A DNA stretch of 64,000 bases from Atriophallophorus winterbourni (taxonomy: Eukaryota; Platyhelminthes; Trematoda; Plagiorchiida; Microphallidae). The stretch is from NCBI GenBank assembly GCA_013407085.1, contig JACCGJ010001703.1:1-64000 (forward strand), in the 5' to 3' direction. The notes under the pieces are model-generated. The model did not search any database, was not told the DNA's origin, and was given only the letters and a program-made list of their open reading frames with translations. Positions within the stretch are counted from its first letter, which is position 1; every line of letters begins with the position of its first letter. Shown here piece after piece: positions 34,401 through 49,400 of this stretch. Made by a program: the position numbers and the translations under genes.

Positions 34401-37400
34401 CAGATTGAGCGGTGCCGAGTGAGCTTGGCGCACGCCAGAATGTTGTGTGTCACACATCACTTCATTTCCAGAATGCTTGGCGTAAACCGCATACACATGG
34501 CCATGGCCGGTCGATTTCAACTTGGTTTTAGTACCATGTGAACAGTTGAAAGACGAAGAGGATGTGGATGACGAGATGTTTGAGCATGGCATATTCACTT
34601 TAGACCGCTTGGGACAAATGTGGCGCAGCACAATCGCCAATTCGCTCGCATATAGCTGTAAAATTAATCGATACGGATGAAGTAGTAACATTAAGTTCGC
34701 AAAAGATAAAGATTTCCAGATTATTCGCAACGCGCTTCAATATGGAATCATATGACTACCATTGCATGTGGTATTTTTCTTCATGTATATCTGGATTACA
34801 ATTAGACCATTTTTAAATCCAGCTGTAATAGTTACAAGCTCCAGCTCAATACACAACGTGAGAGAAATTCTTTGAAAATCATCTGAATTGACACCACGCC
34901 CGGATTCCGGATCAACGGAAACTCGTTTCAATTGTTCAAACATTAGGAGATATGACATTCACTCAACGTAATAGATAGCATCACTTCCGTTGTTGTCAGG
35001 AGACAATGCAGATTTGTTTATAAAACTGCACTAATCCCAAAAATGACACCGTCAATCAACTTTAGTATACGTGGTAAATAATTTATTTTTTATTAAAAGG
35101 AGAGAGAACGAGAGAACGTTACAAAATAATTTGATATTCAATCTAATATATCATGAAGCCTTGCAACCTTCAAGATAGTCAAGCAGCAAACGGCATTTTT
35201 ATCCATATAATGGACACATTTGCCTTTCTGTATAGGGTGATTGCCTCCGTTAGAGGATTTTCGTGCTTTTACGATTATTTAAAACAAGAATTGCACAAAA
35301 TGAAATTGCATTCCAACAACCACAAATTACTCAGAATATGACTTATGCAAACTAGCTCTGATTCAAAATGTTAAACATGCATTGGCCATCATTTGAATTT
35401 TTTGTACTGGAAATAAGAAGCTATGGAAGCAATATTTGAAGAGAGTGAATTTCATAGACCGTGTTTTACGAATAGGCCAAAAGGCGATCATGTGCAAAAT
35501 CTCGCTGATATCAGATATTTATTTAAAAAAGGTGAACACTAAACTAAGAAATCATTATGTCATGTGTACTAAGACCACTAGTAACGAAGGCGGCGTGTAG
35601 ATCACTGCTTAAGAGTACCAAACCGTCCAAAAAAATAATATACGGGAGACCAACAATCTGCACAACGCAAACCCAAGAAGCACTAAAATATCTGACAGTC
35701 ACAATTGCTAGCTCATAAGAATTTATCTCGCTGAAGCATTACATTAAGAAGGTTTGAGCGACAACTTGTGTGGAAGCATTGCAAACTGGATGAGTAAAAT
35801 GCACAAAGGTTGTCTAAACCAACACAACGTAACGAAAACTCGAAGGGAACCGGTTGGCTCAGAATCGAATTAACAAATCAGATCGAATTAACAACCGGTG
35901 CAGACAGTGTAATTAATCGCTTCGTGTAAAGATAGTCTATATGTGATTCTACGTCATGCGTGTAGCAGAAGCTTGCAAAATTCGCGGTCTTGTATTTTGG
36001 AAGTAAGGGACGAACGTGTTTAAGGTTGTGTAAGTTCAAATCAGCGGTGAATCTTGGGGCGATAAACTGCTAGACAGGAAACGGGGGACGTGATCAAAGT
36101 TAGGTGGAGTGCACTGGAGCTTTGATTCAAATACGTAAGAGACTTCGGGACTTAAAACTTCTTCCAACCTTGATTGACCGGCCTAACCCCTCACAGTAGG
36201 ATGCAATTAAAGAGATTTTACTCTTTATTTGGTTAAAACTATCGAAAAAGTGTTAAGGCGCAATTTTAATTTTATAGTTCCTTCAATGCCTATCCGAAAA
36301 TTTTGACGGTGATCAATGTACAAGCAGCATTAATAGAAAGAAATTCTTCTGGGGTAGTGTTTCATAAAATATTTGTCAAATCGAACTGGTTTAAAACATT
36401 GATTAAACTTGTTGACCGAAACGAATCAATTATCATTTATTTCTGTAAAAATGGAATTAATTGTTACATTACGCAATAAAACTGTTTTGTTGAAGGAACA
36501 TCGAACTGGTATGCAACAAATATGTCAAAAAAGAACACTGTGTTTGCAAAACATGAATTCGATGGAGTAGTTGAGTTAAATCGGATGGACAATGTGATGA
36601 AAATATCAGCTATATCGAAAGACCAAATTAAATCCCACGTATTGTTTATTGAAAAATTTAACACTCAATCAGTTGAACAACTACAATCATAGATTCGAAC
36701 AAACTCGGGTTCATTTACTGCTTCAAACACACAGCTAACACGCTAACGATGACGCTCACGTCAGGAGTTAATTTAATATATCATGTACCACTGAACTGGT
36801 TGTGCAAAATGCTAGATCCGATTAGTAAGCATGTAGTAGCGAACTGCAATCTGGATTCCTTCATGTTCGTTAACCAGGTAAATGATGGGTATTTGGGAGA
36901 GAAGACCGCTAACATTTGACGTTTATATTCATTTACCAGTGAACTACTTGAGAACGATGAATTTTTATATGCTACAATATTCGTCATCCTCTTTCTCATT
37001 CGAAGGAGCTAGGTTTATGATATACAATGAATACTGCATTTCAATTCGATGGAATGATTGTCAAATTGATGGAGGTATCATGGGTCTAAATTTAAGACGT
37101 TTATTGGCGGTTGTTTTTATGACTTAGCTGTAAGATGGCTAATTGAAAGCCGTGTTTGAACCACTCTCTATGAATGCAATATATATGAATGATATATTAG
37201 TGATTTTAATGTGGAGGTTTACGTCGATAATTTACTCACTGATTTTAATAATATCAACGATAACATTTCTTTTATTTACGAAGTAGAAAAAATAGGACGC
37301 GAAGCTGTTTTTGGTGTTTTACCGACAAGGAAACTAGGTAAAACCTTGAGCAAACGTGCTGAATAGTAAAGACAGATCGTGTATGCCGCCCGTGGCGAAG

Positions 37401-40400
37401 GGAAATTATTTGGTCCGTGACCATATGAATAGAGCTCATTTGCTGTGGAAGTAATTTGGTGGAAGAACATGCCCTGCTAGGTAGTTTTCTGTGTAGAAAT
37501 GGTTCTTTATAATGATTTATTGGAAGACACTCGCAACGACTAGAAACTTTCGAATACACACAATACAAAAAGCATCTTCGTATATATAACTTTACTTGTC
37601 GGACGATGCCCCACTTGACTTTCTATACCATAGGCTAGAATATATAGTTTAGAGGACTTTCACTACTGGAAAATAAGAAAAGCGTTAGAAATCAACGGCT
37701 TATCATACAACAGCTTAATATCCAGCCCTCATCAGGCAAACTAAATATACATATTCCAATTCACCAGCTCATGTTGTACGGAATACATTGAGCATACAAA
37801 AATCTAACCAAAAACACGAAGGTCCAGATATCACTCAATTATTTTATATAATATTTCTATGAATGTTTACTACTCGATCATCTGGTCGAAATGGGGCCCC
37901 AAGTGCAATCAAAGGATGCGTTCACTGTCATCATGACAGTTCTCCCTCAACGTGTTACGAAGAATGACCTAAGGCCTTTCGAGGAATCCTAATGTGATAG
38001 CTAAAGAACCTTAAAAACGAACTAATGTCTTTAGAAAATAGTTAAAGTGAGAATTTTTAATCTTAGCAACAATACAAGCAACAAGTTAACAAATAACCAT
38101 TTATTATGAAGCAAATAACTGGGTAACACGTTAACGAATCTTGCTGGGTATAACTAATGCATCTATAATGAGACTATAAACAGTATTTGTTTCAACGGAT
38201 CGTAAATTCCAAGTGATTGACCCTAAAATTTACACAGTTATTTTCACCACTTTGTCGAGATATTTTTAGTGTTTGGAATTTCATTGATATTCCAATGACT
38301 CATCAAAACGACAGATACGCGCTTATATTGGCAAATCTATTCAGTTCACCGTCTAACGAAGGTACAAAGATCATGCATGTAAGAATTACAACTGGTCAGA
38401 CACAACAGCTTATGGTGGTTGACGTGTTTGCCTTGTCAAGTTGCTCATTATTATTCATACCATGTATGCAATGGGCACCAAGCAGAATTGGGTCATGTTT
38501 GACACCGTTTATTCAGCTCAAACAAAAGTTTTGTTAGATTTTATTAATAGGTTACATACAATCCAAGTGGGGTGTTAGGATATTGTTTTTTGATCTTTTT
38601 TATTGACTGTAGCTTGAATGTTTATATTTCACTGTAAGCAAAACAGAGCTCCATTCACAATGGGTTCTAACTCCAACGGTGCAGAAAGGAACATATCAAA
38701 GTACGCATGACAAATTGGTTTCGGTCATGTGTCAAGAACGTCACCACATTGGTCTCCAGAGAATATGAAAAACCATACCTTTATTGTATCGCCCGCAATT
38801 TGGCGATCCATATGCAAATGAGGAATTCTTCTATTAGTGCGATTTGGCTGGTTTGAGTTGTAGCTCGTGATCTGTATAAGGTGATTAGTTAAGAGCTGCC
38901 TGATTTGAAATATAGAGTATTCTTATGAATAGATTATCAAATTTGCGCACGATAGAATTTGTTTTTGAATCGCTATTGTGCCATTGCGGTAATTATTGCT
39001 TATCTGAAAAATAGAATAATTACAAAGCATAACGATTTTGTGATGATTTTTTTTCTTCATTTGCTTCAACGCGTTCAGTATGCTCGTCGTCGTTTTTGTT
39101 TCAACTAACCTGTGAGAACCGCGACTAGTTGTTTTGCATTTTATGATTAAATATGTGATTGTTAGATGAGATTATTGTTTTATCGAATCTGAAGCGCAAA
39201 ACATGGAAAACGTACAGAGCACCCCATTGCAGAGCATCTGCCGCGTCCCTAAGTTGTCATATATGAACCTATATATTCTGCACCATAAAAGCTTTGAACC
39301 CATGCATCGAAGTAAACAATACATCTTTACTCCATCCAACCGGTTGAAAAAAATTTCTGCCCTATGGATTTTAACTGATTCCTGAACTGATAAGTAAGCA
39401 AACAAATCCCGTTTTTGCTACCTATGTTATTCGTAATTCCCATATTATTGTGTGGTTTTTGTAAAGCTATGTGCTTTTTAGACCATTAAATTGAATTGAA
39501 TTAAATGAACAAAATGAAGAACGTTGGAGATGTGTTGATCCGATATTTAGCGCATAATAACGGTACTTTGTAATTGTCTCAATTGCTGGGTGAATCATGC
39601 AAAAGTGATGGAAACTATGCTATTCCGAAAGACAATGTGTATTGACTATAAGAAATTAAATGAAGGACAGGCTGTACTTAATTTCAAAGAATCTGTAAAA
39701 AAGCAATGAAATTCAACAGAAACACGATCTATCAACCGATCTGTATAAAGAGATATTGTAAGGCGACAACTTCAATATAGGAAAAATTGGGTGCAGCTAT
39801 TATTCACTTGAAAGTGACTACTCAGATCCAGAACAAACAATCATAATCAACCTTGTTAGACACACTTTAGAAACGTTGTTCGAGATTGGGGATCGTTTAG
39901 ACTGGCAATGCGTTTTGAGCTCGGAACTCATTATGAGGTTCGTATGTACCTTGTTGACATCCACTGAAGTTGACTCTCTTTCCTGGTTGCGTGGCAGTTA
40001 ATCTTTAATACGCGTGGGTGATTTATAGCCGTAAATAATGCTTGATGAACGTGATCATGGATCCCCGGTGACAAGGTTAATTCGCCTTCACTTGTCGAGA
40101 GAATTTCGTGTTTGAGGATAATTCTCGCTGTTATTTACTGAATGCACTAGTTAGAAAATTTGATAGATTCCTCGTGTTTAAATAGGATTGAGCGCGCAAT
40201 AATCAAATAACATCATCAAAATCTAGAGTCTATTTGTGAAATCAACTAACAAATTAAATTTATCCGCTATATCATGCATGGCCATTACAATTATGCTATT
40301 ACAATACAGATTATATCCTTATACGAACCAGCCAATTGAAAGCCACTACTTCCTTGAAATAACCCTGATCTTTTGATATGATTAAGTAGCTCAATTTTAA

Positions 40401-43400
40401 CACCCACAAGAATTTTGTCTGTAAAATGACATGAACGATCTCTTCGACACCTACATGAGAAGAAATAGATCAGAATCATGGTACAAGCCGTCATCGTTAT
40501 GTGTGGAATAGCACATGCTGCCATCAGTTTCCGAGCAGTTTCCAAACAGACAACAGTAGAGGTTTCCACGACAGTAGAAATCTTTTTCAGAAATAATTAC
40601 TGAATGGAAATATTTATCGACATCTCAGTCATCTATTCTGATAATTTAGGAATACTAAACTTATTTATAAGGTGAAGTATGATCAACATTATTAAATGCA
40701 CTTGACATTTTGACAGAAAATAATATCAAAGGCATTTGATTTCTAGATCGTTAATGTGTATGATATCGATTCTTCCGTTTATCCAAATTTCTAATCGACT
40801 TACAGTAATACTTGGTGATAGTATTACAAATGAATATGTTTTCGTTAATTAAAGAAACACCCAATTTCCCCATTTAAAATCATATTGCAATGCGTGTGAT
40901 TGAATAACTTTTGTGACTTTTCCAAAGAAAATTTTTTGGTTCTAATGGCTATATTGTAGGCATTCCAATTAAATTGGACGTATTCGTTTCATTTCACGAT
41001 AACTCGGGTACGGTCAGCTAGGATTATTGTAACCCTGAACAAATCGATCAGCCTGAAACAAATTTGACAGCATGCAACTCTAGCATATCAAATTAGCAGA
41101 CAGCTTATGCACATCAAAAATACGAAAAATCAGTTACGTTGTATACAATATATGCAATATATTATATGTATTGTAAAATTTATCTGAACTTCAATTGAAT
41201 CGGATTTTAAACTCGGAGTTACATATGCAAAATCAAGCCATTCGTGAGTCGATAAATTGCTCTCCTCGTTAAATATCGTTATAACATTGTTTTCATCTTC
41301 ATTTATACATAATAATGTTTAATCGCATTTTCGTCATCACTTCTTGAACCCATGGGTTTTCATGAAATCAAAACAAACTTATATTTAGAACTGCATTCTA
41401 CCACGTCAATTATTTACTTTGTACTGTGTTTGCTTGAAATCTGTACGACTGTTTTCGGTACAAAATACTACAAATGGTGATATGGAGCCACCAGTCACCA
41501 GAAATCCATCATGATCATGACAAATGTTTTGCCGTTGACACTGAACACTCGAAATCTCATGGCCTATCGACAAATCTTTGCTGACAGCTCAATTGATGCT
41601 GGGTTTGTTTACAGGTGGCCACTCGTGCTTTAGTTTGTTAGTGGCTGCAAAGTTCACATCATTATGCCCCATTCGAGTCATGTGCAAACCATACGTCCGA
41701 GCAAAGTAGTTTTATTTGACATTTTGATGGACCGAATGGGATATGCGTATGACGCTGTCGCTGGAACGTGTGGGGTTCCTCGCAAAAACAATGAACCTGT
41801 TGTTGACCAGTCATCAGCGGTCGAAGCTTGAAAAGTTCTTAAAACATAACACAGACTTCTGGAAGCAGGTTATCAGGAAAGTGTTTATTTAAAAATAAAG
41901 AAATATACCCGAGATGTTCTAATGACCACATGTTCAATCGCCCATGAAAGTTTTTACTTGATATTTTTAAAAATATCCGCTTATTATTCATACAGGAGTT
42001 GTTCAGATAGGAATTCGCAAATTGAAAGAACAAAAATCCCAATCAAACAAAAATAGATCGATTTATTAAAACAATAAAATTGAAATATGCTCAGTCATCT
42101 CTGAGATTTTTTAATTATAATTATTTAGATTAAATTACCAAAAATAGAAAATCATTAGGTATTTTCAAATTCTACTTAGTTTCATGAAAGAAGTCTAATT
42201 TTTTGTCGTTCTGAGATATACGTAAGCCTCATTTGGTGGTTATGATACTATCATAAACATATTTTCGAATACTATACTGCGCGATGGCAAGGGAGCAGAC
42301 GAAATATTTTTCTATAATTAAGCAAAGAAATGGCATAATCATAGATTACTGCGTTGCACTATAGTCACATTGGAAACAACCTGATCCACGTGTATTCATT
42401 CCGACTTAATCTAGCGTGACGTCCCGTTGAATAGATCGATATTTTAATTTCATTCCACAGCCCACATGCACCAAAATTGCTTTAAAAATTTCAATCTTAC
42501 TATTTTCATCATTTTTATTCAACAATGAGGTAGGTTATCTCGTATTTTTAGCGCTGTATCAGTCCCTGTGTTTGACGATTGGCGAAGTGGTTAGTCGACA
42601 TACGATGCGCATAAAACATGCATTTTCCCTCGTTTACCATCTCTAGTTGATAAAAAACGATTCAGGATACAAAAATGTCCTCTAGTTAAACCGTAAACAT
42701 ATTAAGTAACTGCTGTGTGCGTAAATGGGTTACGTTTTTAAAACAGAAACTCAAACAGGTAAACTGTTCTAAATCTAAACAAAGTTAGACTTTGAAGTTA
42801 CTGGTTTTGTAGAGTTCGTACAACGAACCACCATGTTCAATCACAAAGCGATTTGTGCTCAAGCGTTCAAGACGCTCGTGGATGACCAATGTAAAGTGTG
42901 GAGCATGTGAGTAACACTTCACATTGTTCTAAACATACTTTAAACAAGAAATATGGAGAAGTCATCATATTTTTAAAAACGACTGGTGTTAAAAATGCTC
43001 ATTTGCATGCAGTTCCATCACACCCATCCAACGACCGGTTTCGTGCTGTTTGCACTCATCAGGTGTTGACAGTACGATAAGGATCCTATTGCGCTTGAAA
43101 CCGTGAAAGAATGATAAACAAATTGCGCTTGTATGGTAAACCCCATCTACGTGTGCGATTGAACAAGTTGGAAGTTCCAGCCCTATCCAACAGTGGCATA
43201 CAGCAGGAATTAGTTTTCCATTCTTACAATTTATGAAACGCATGCGGATTCTGATCGTACTATTCATGCCTGATAGGTGTATACAGCAGGTCGTGGAGTG
43301 TGTGATGAAAATGCATGTAAATGAGCATTTTTGTTTATGATCATGGGTTTAACCCCATTCTACATGTGTTATGGCACATGCGTTTGAACAGATTGGTCGA

Positions 43401-46400
43401 ACTAAACGTATCCAACATAGGCATACAAGCGCAACTTGTTTGCAATTGAGATTATTTATATTGGTGGCAAATAATTGAAAAACATGAATTTGCCAAATTA
43501 CTGTCTCAATTACGACGAAGAAATTCGGTAAAAAAAGATATAATTTGTTTCTAGGTTCCACCAAATTTGGCTGAATTTTCAATTCACTGCCGTCTACATT
43601 TGAACGGATTAACTTGAATTATAACTGAAATCATTTGAACAAAGTAGGTACGTAAAAAATTCAGGGGAGTTTTCAAATGAAGCATTCGTGTAGCCTGTGC
43701 AATTCGGAAGGTGTCCCACAAGAGACGCGAAACAACAAGATCATTATGTTATTTATGAATAAGAATGAAGGAGGCGGCAGTAACAATCGCAGAGGGATAT
43801 CGCTTCTGAAGTTTGTAGGTAAATTGTTTGCTAATGATTTACAGATATATTCATCAGCTAAGAACTTGAAACTGAAATATCCGTTGAGTAAATGTGTCGA
43901 TTAATTGTGTTGTGCTAAAGTAGACTTTAATAATTAAAAAAATAGATAACGTGTACGAAATTCTTCTACTCCAGTACTTTTCAAACCAACCTACCTAAGT
44001 TTACTCCAGTGAAATCGTAATCGTCATTTTTAATCACAGAAATATGCTTTAAAATGAGTGTGGTAAAGTTTCGAGCAGTGAACTTTCGCACACCAGACCA
44101 CCAAGCTTATTGACACTTGCTGCATCATGAACGTGTCTCGCTCACCTGAGATAAACTATCATACAATTCCAAACTGATATCCGCCAGCTGATTCGCACGT
44201 AGCGCGGCACCGAAGTTGGCATCAATCTGATTCATATGACATTGCATGCGTTCCGCAGTAGCTTTGATCTCAGCCACGTTTGTTTGTAACACCACACAGT
44301 CGGCCTGCATGCGTCCAAGTGTGGTCAACAATCGGGACCACGTCAGACTGGCGCAATGCGCGACGTCTACCAGACGTGGATACGGCGCCAGTTTTGCCAA
44401 ACCGTTGAGAAAACGCAACAATGCACTGGGTGAGAAAGGGCCGCCTAGCATGGATCCTGTCCAAGCTTGATCGAAAGGAGATAAATTCTCACCGATTGTG
44501 TTGGACTGGTGATTATGCTCAAACTTTGTTCCCTCCAGATTTTGTTCGTAAGGGTCAATCCATTCGTTGTATTGCTTTAAAATTTCTGTTAACCAGAGAG
44601 GCTCCGGGAGGTCGTAAACATTTGTTTCTGTATGAGCATCATTGGTGGGCTGAAATCCAAATAGAATGTATCTAATTTAGATACTCGCATTTAGTACATT
44701 TGCATGTGATGAATAGCATAACATACAAAACAGCAGCGCGTATCTAATCTGAGGTTTCCAAAAATAATGATTCTTTTTAAACGAATTTCTTTAGCGTAAT
44801 TTATATTATTCTGTATTGAAATGCCTCTTTTCACTCATACAATCTTGCAAGTCAATTCATAATAATAACGCTGAACTCATTGGACATTTTTAGGTTACCG
44901 TACTTGGAAAATGACCAATAATCAGCCTTTTGTAACAAAGACTATTTTCCTTATTACTACTGATTCGCATGTAATTACCTTGCCACGGACAGTCACACTG
45001 TATCCATCCGAGTCCAACGAAAGAATCAAATATCCCTGAACATTATGTTCGAACATCAAATCTATACGCTGATATGATCTCATCGATGCTAATTTGCGTG
45101 AGTGATTGTGTGTTATCTTTCAATATTGAATATTGTGTGAAAAATACTGAGAGTATTCGGCAAAAAACCATCGGCCGGGTGATTTCGCATTGCAAATAGA
45201 CAATCGCTATCGAATTACAAGTTAAAATGAAATTTATTAAAAAGGATTAAATTGAGAATAAAGTTTGCAGAATAAATAACAAGAATAAGCAATTTTCGTG
45301 GTATTCTTATTAGATTTGAATCTAATTTAATGAGTTTCAATTATAACTGCTATTATTAATAGTTTTATTTCCAAGAATCTATTTCTAAGGAAGTATATAT
45401 TATAAATACGATCAGGCCAATCACATGTAGGGATATAAATTATTTGTACAGAGAATATAAATTCGTGGTAGACCTTCTGTCGGAAATTTTATCTAAACTA
45501 TTCTGCTGCACAAACGTTACTATCATAAAACTTGATAAATATCTCGTGTGTGGTGTTCGTATCGTTTGTATCTTGCTATATTTTTACCTGCGATATCTTT
45601 AATATTGTTTGATACGTTCCATTTAAAAAATGAAGTTTAGATTAGATATTCAATTTCTATTTCGCATAATTCATCAACCAGACAATAATATAAAAATTCT
45701 GTAATTTACATTGTCAGCAAACAAATAGTATCATTGAGAATATATCGAGAATGAACAGCGTCAATTTGGAGCCCACGGCAAAACCAGAATTCATATTTCC
45801 CTAATCTTTTCAATTTATCACTGCCTACAACGTAAATTGATTGAACGAACTAAACATTATTCATTGTTTATGCTTGAGGGACAGTGCAATCAAATGCGCC
45901 CGGGAATCATGAGTTACACTTGGCCTTAGATGTACGAAAATCTTACATGAATAATGGTACGCACATTAGTTAAACTTGACAGCCGGGGAAGATGGGCTTC
46001 TGTGAATCATCAACATCATGGGCAGTTCCATTTGGGTGGTTCCGCTGTAGCGATGTCCACTATTCGTACGTATGGGATGCAACAGCACCAATGAGAGTGT
46101 GTGTGCGTGTACACATTCAAGTGCCTTTAAATTGTGCGGTTCAAACCAAGGTCAAAAGTCAATCCATGTATCAACATGGCGCCCGGGTAAAGGCTTTTAA
46201 GATGATTTATTAGCAACATGCTTCTATTTGATTTGCGTGATTTTTTAGACCGAGATGTTGATTTAGTTCAGATTGAATTGAAACGCCGGTTGAAATCTTT
46301 ACATAAAATGGCCTCCAAATCTATGGTTTTACGAGATAAACAACCATAAATTAGTTTTTTGGCTAAGTGTAACCAGATCAGACGACGTGACTCAGTGTTG

Positions 46401-49400
46401 CTTGTCTATAAATCATTTAAATTAGATTTGATACCTAATGAAGGCAAGTAGTTTTGACCATCTATTGAATAAGAGGTTATAAATGTGAGCTTCACTCAGA
46501 ATCACTCAACGATTGTTTTCATAATCAGCATCATTTCATCATATTAAACTCAGACCCACACTTTAAATTCATCTTGTTAACTCCACATAATTAGTGCAGA
46601 CATCACCAAAACAAATGTGGAGTGTAAATAGAGGAATGTGATTAACAAAGAACTTTCGATGCCACAATTTTTATTACAAAATCAAAGGGATTCCAATGTC
46701 TTTTTATTTTGTGTATTCTGTGATTTTTATTTGCCAATACTATGCTCGATGCTTAATATTAATATAATGAGTGCATTGATGAGCTTATAGTTAAGTCATA
46801 ACAATAGTCACTATTTTGATTGTGGCGGATATATGATGCCTCAGCCACGATGAACAATTTCAGTATCAATTCAAGACCTTCTAATAAAAATGAAGTGTAT
46901 TCTTTCAATAATTACATTAAATAATGATTACATATTTGAGAATAAGAATAGATATGATGTTTTGTCATAAATGATCTTTTTCTTGATATTTTTTAAACAA
47001 TTGATTACCGACTATTCAAGTGTTTGTGAATAAAAGGATTGTGTGAAACGCTTCGAGATAACTGACTCATGCCTTGCGGCAATTGTTTAAATCTTTCTTC
47101 GCGAGACTAAGCGGTACTATTCCGAATTTCCGCTTTCAAATTATTACATCTGTTGTTGTCGCATGACTCACAAAGTCGCGTATACAGGTGCTAACTGCTG
47201 TCTCGCGTTATTTATATGACCGTGCCTATTTGGTTTGGGATTATTACTCAGAAATGGGTAATAAAATTGTTTTATTCGAAAATAATACTACCTGTGTCAT
47301 TCTGGCTAGGCTGTTAATCCTATGGTAGACAGTATTCAGGCACCATTTTTGAGGACAGCTGAATAGATTGCCACGTAGTTATTGGAAAACAATCCCATTT
47401 GTATCCAGTGATCAATATTGTTCCTGCTTATTAGAAGAATTATGGCCATACAATTTTCTTGGAAGATTAGTCAGTATTAAAACTTTATTTAGTATACGAT
47501 AAACTTGATCGCCCATTAGAAGTGACAGATTTTATTCAATGAACATTCCAGGTCTTACGGCTGTAACACATGAGTGAAAATTGTTTTGCAGTTCATCACA
47601 AGGATGAGAATTATAATGATATGACATAGGTTAATGGCCGAAGTAAACTGATGGCATTGAAAAGTGTTAGTATAGACAACCGTATCACAATAATGGTTAG
47701 ATAATAGCTACGGTCAAGATCGAATGTGTAATTTAATACAGAAAATCACATGGTGATAGAACTGGGTTTAGGCAGCAGTTTTGAGTTCAAAGTTCTAATC
47801 ATGCTGTTTGTTAAGTGGAGCTCACGTCCGAAGTGAACTTGAGCGCGACAGAATAATGTCCGCCATTGCTAGTTGCCAAACAGCTCCCAGCAGGAAACGG
47901 ATTGCAAACATGATTTCTCTTGCTATGTTTTCGTAAATGGTGATTATCTTGTCTCGTAATATTGTGACGATCTCCAATGAACAAGAATTTGCTAATTAAA
48001 GATATTTGGATGTGTGTATAAGCGGTCTGTAATTGTTTAGGGTTATAATTAGTAACGGTATAATTGACAATATCTTTTAGAAAGGCGATACACAAAAGCG
48101 TATCTCGGTTCATGTATATTAACCTCAATTTTAACGCCTGGTGATCAGGATATGTGGGCTAAAAACTGAAAATAAGTTATCATCTTTGGAAGAATGATTT
48201 GTAGCGTAACCAAAGTGATGTGTTGCTCACATCCCACAAAATTACACTCCACTCCCTGTTTCTGGCTGTTTGCCGTCATCAGGTGGAGACACTAAGATTA
48301 GGTTCGGTGAGCCTTGTAACGTAATTTAGAACGATATTAATTTCTCATGAAGAAATTTCAATGAAGCCTGACTCTCAAATTAATAGGACGTTCTAATTTT
48401 GTCTCGAGAAACGGAGACTTTTGGATAAACGCCCAGATGTTTCTTCTAAAAAATATCTGCAGGTAATGATATTGATTTTTCTTGCAAACTAATTGATTTA
48501 ATCACATTGGTATCCAAGATTATATTTCGAAATTGCTTAAATATAACGTTGATTATAAAATCACTTATTATTCCAAAAAATTGAGGAAAATAGCTGGTAG
48601 GGGTATTAATACGTTGAGAATTCTATGATTATTTTTATAAATTGCATGCTGCTTTACAGCTCCCATGTCAGATAAATATGAAGAGACTTGTGATCGTGTG
48701 AATAGCCAATGGTTTGAAAAATTTCAGCCCCCTTACTAAGGTGTGTGACGACCATTCACTGATTTACGTATTCATGTTTTAATGTTACACAGGAGAATGA
48801 TGGACCCTCACCTAAAAGCGGGTGTATTCTTCAGTACCATACATACGGGAATGGAGAACAATTTCTGACGAGAGTCTTTGTGTGTTTTTGACATTTGTCT
48901 CATGAATTATGGGCGAAGTATAATTTGTCAAAACATGTTTAACTAGATGTTGCAACTGAAATATTTTTCTTCACAATATTGAATTTATCTGTGTGATGTC
49001 CGAACCATTGAAGTTCTGTATCCTTTAACAGTATCGGTGTTTGAAATCAAACGAATTATTTGATAGTTGAATGATAGCTAAAGTTAAGCACCAGAAAGTA
49101 TTTACATATACAAGGCACCTAGACAGTCGGGTGTGTATGTCTTAAGAATATATGTAATACGTTTTGCATGCATTTCTGAATAAGGATAATTCTGCTGATG
49201 TTTCGTTCCACACTGGTTATAAGAATTCATGGCATTTGCCGACCTATATCATTAGTTACGTCAGTTGTTAGTTATAGGCATCATGTGCACCCAATTTTGT
49301 TAATGTACATGTAGCTCCAATACTGGAACGAAAGCAATTGATTTTTTGAAAGCGACATATTCGACACGATAATTATTGGCTTGTTAAGCAACCATTCATT

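Larger units (their letters stand above)
34656..44145. other. MCC intron of about 9.5 kb
   Basis: Holds the Penelope-like RT remnant (36690-37560), a LINE tail (39415-39510), the inverted pair of hammerhead repeats (42990-43345) and a LINE RT scrap (43677-43904). In 38000-39400 and 39510-42900 I see nothing beyond short unrecognised ORFs. Confidence 0.6.

Noticed and set aside
38217..38537. 106-codon plus-strand ORF
   Set aside because: No similarity recognised and no splice or promoter context. Probably chance.
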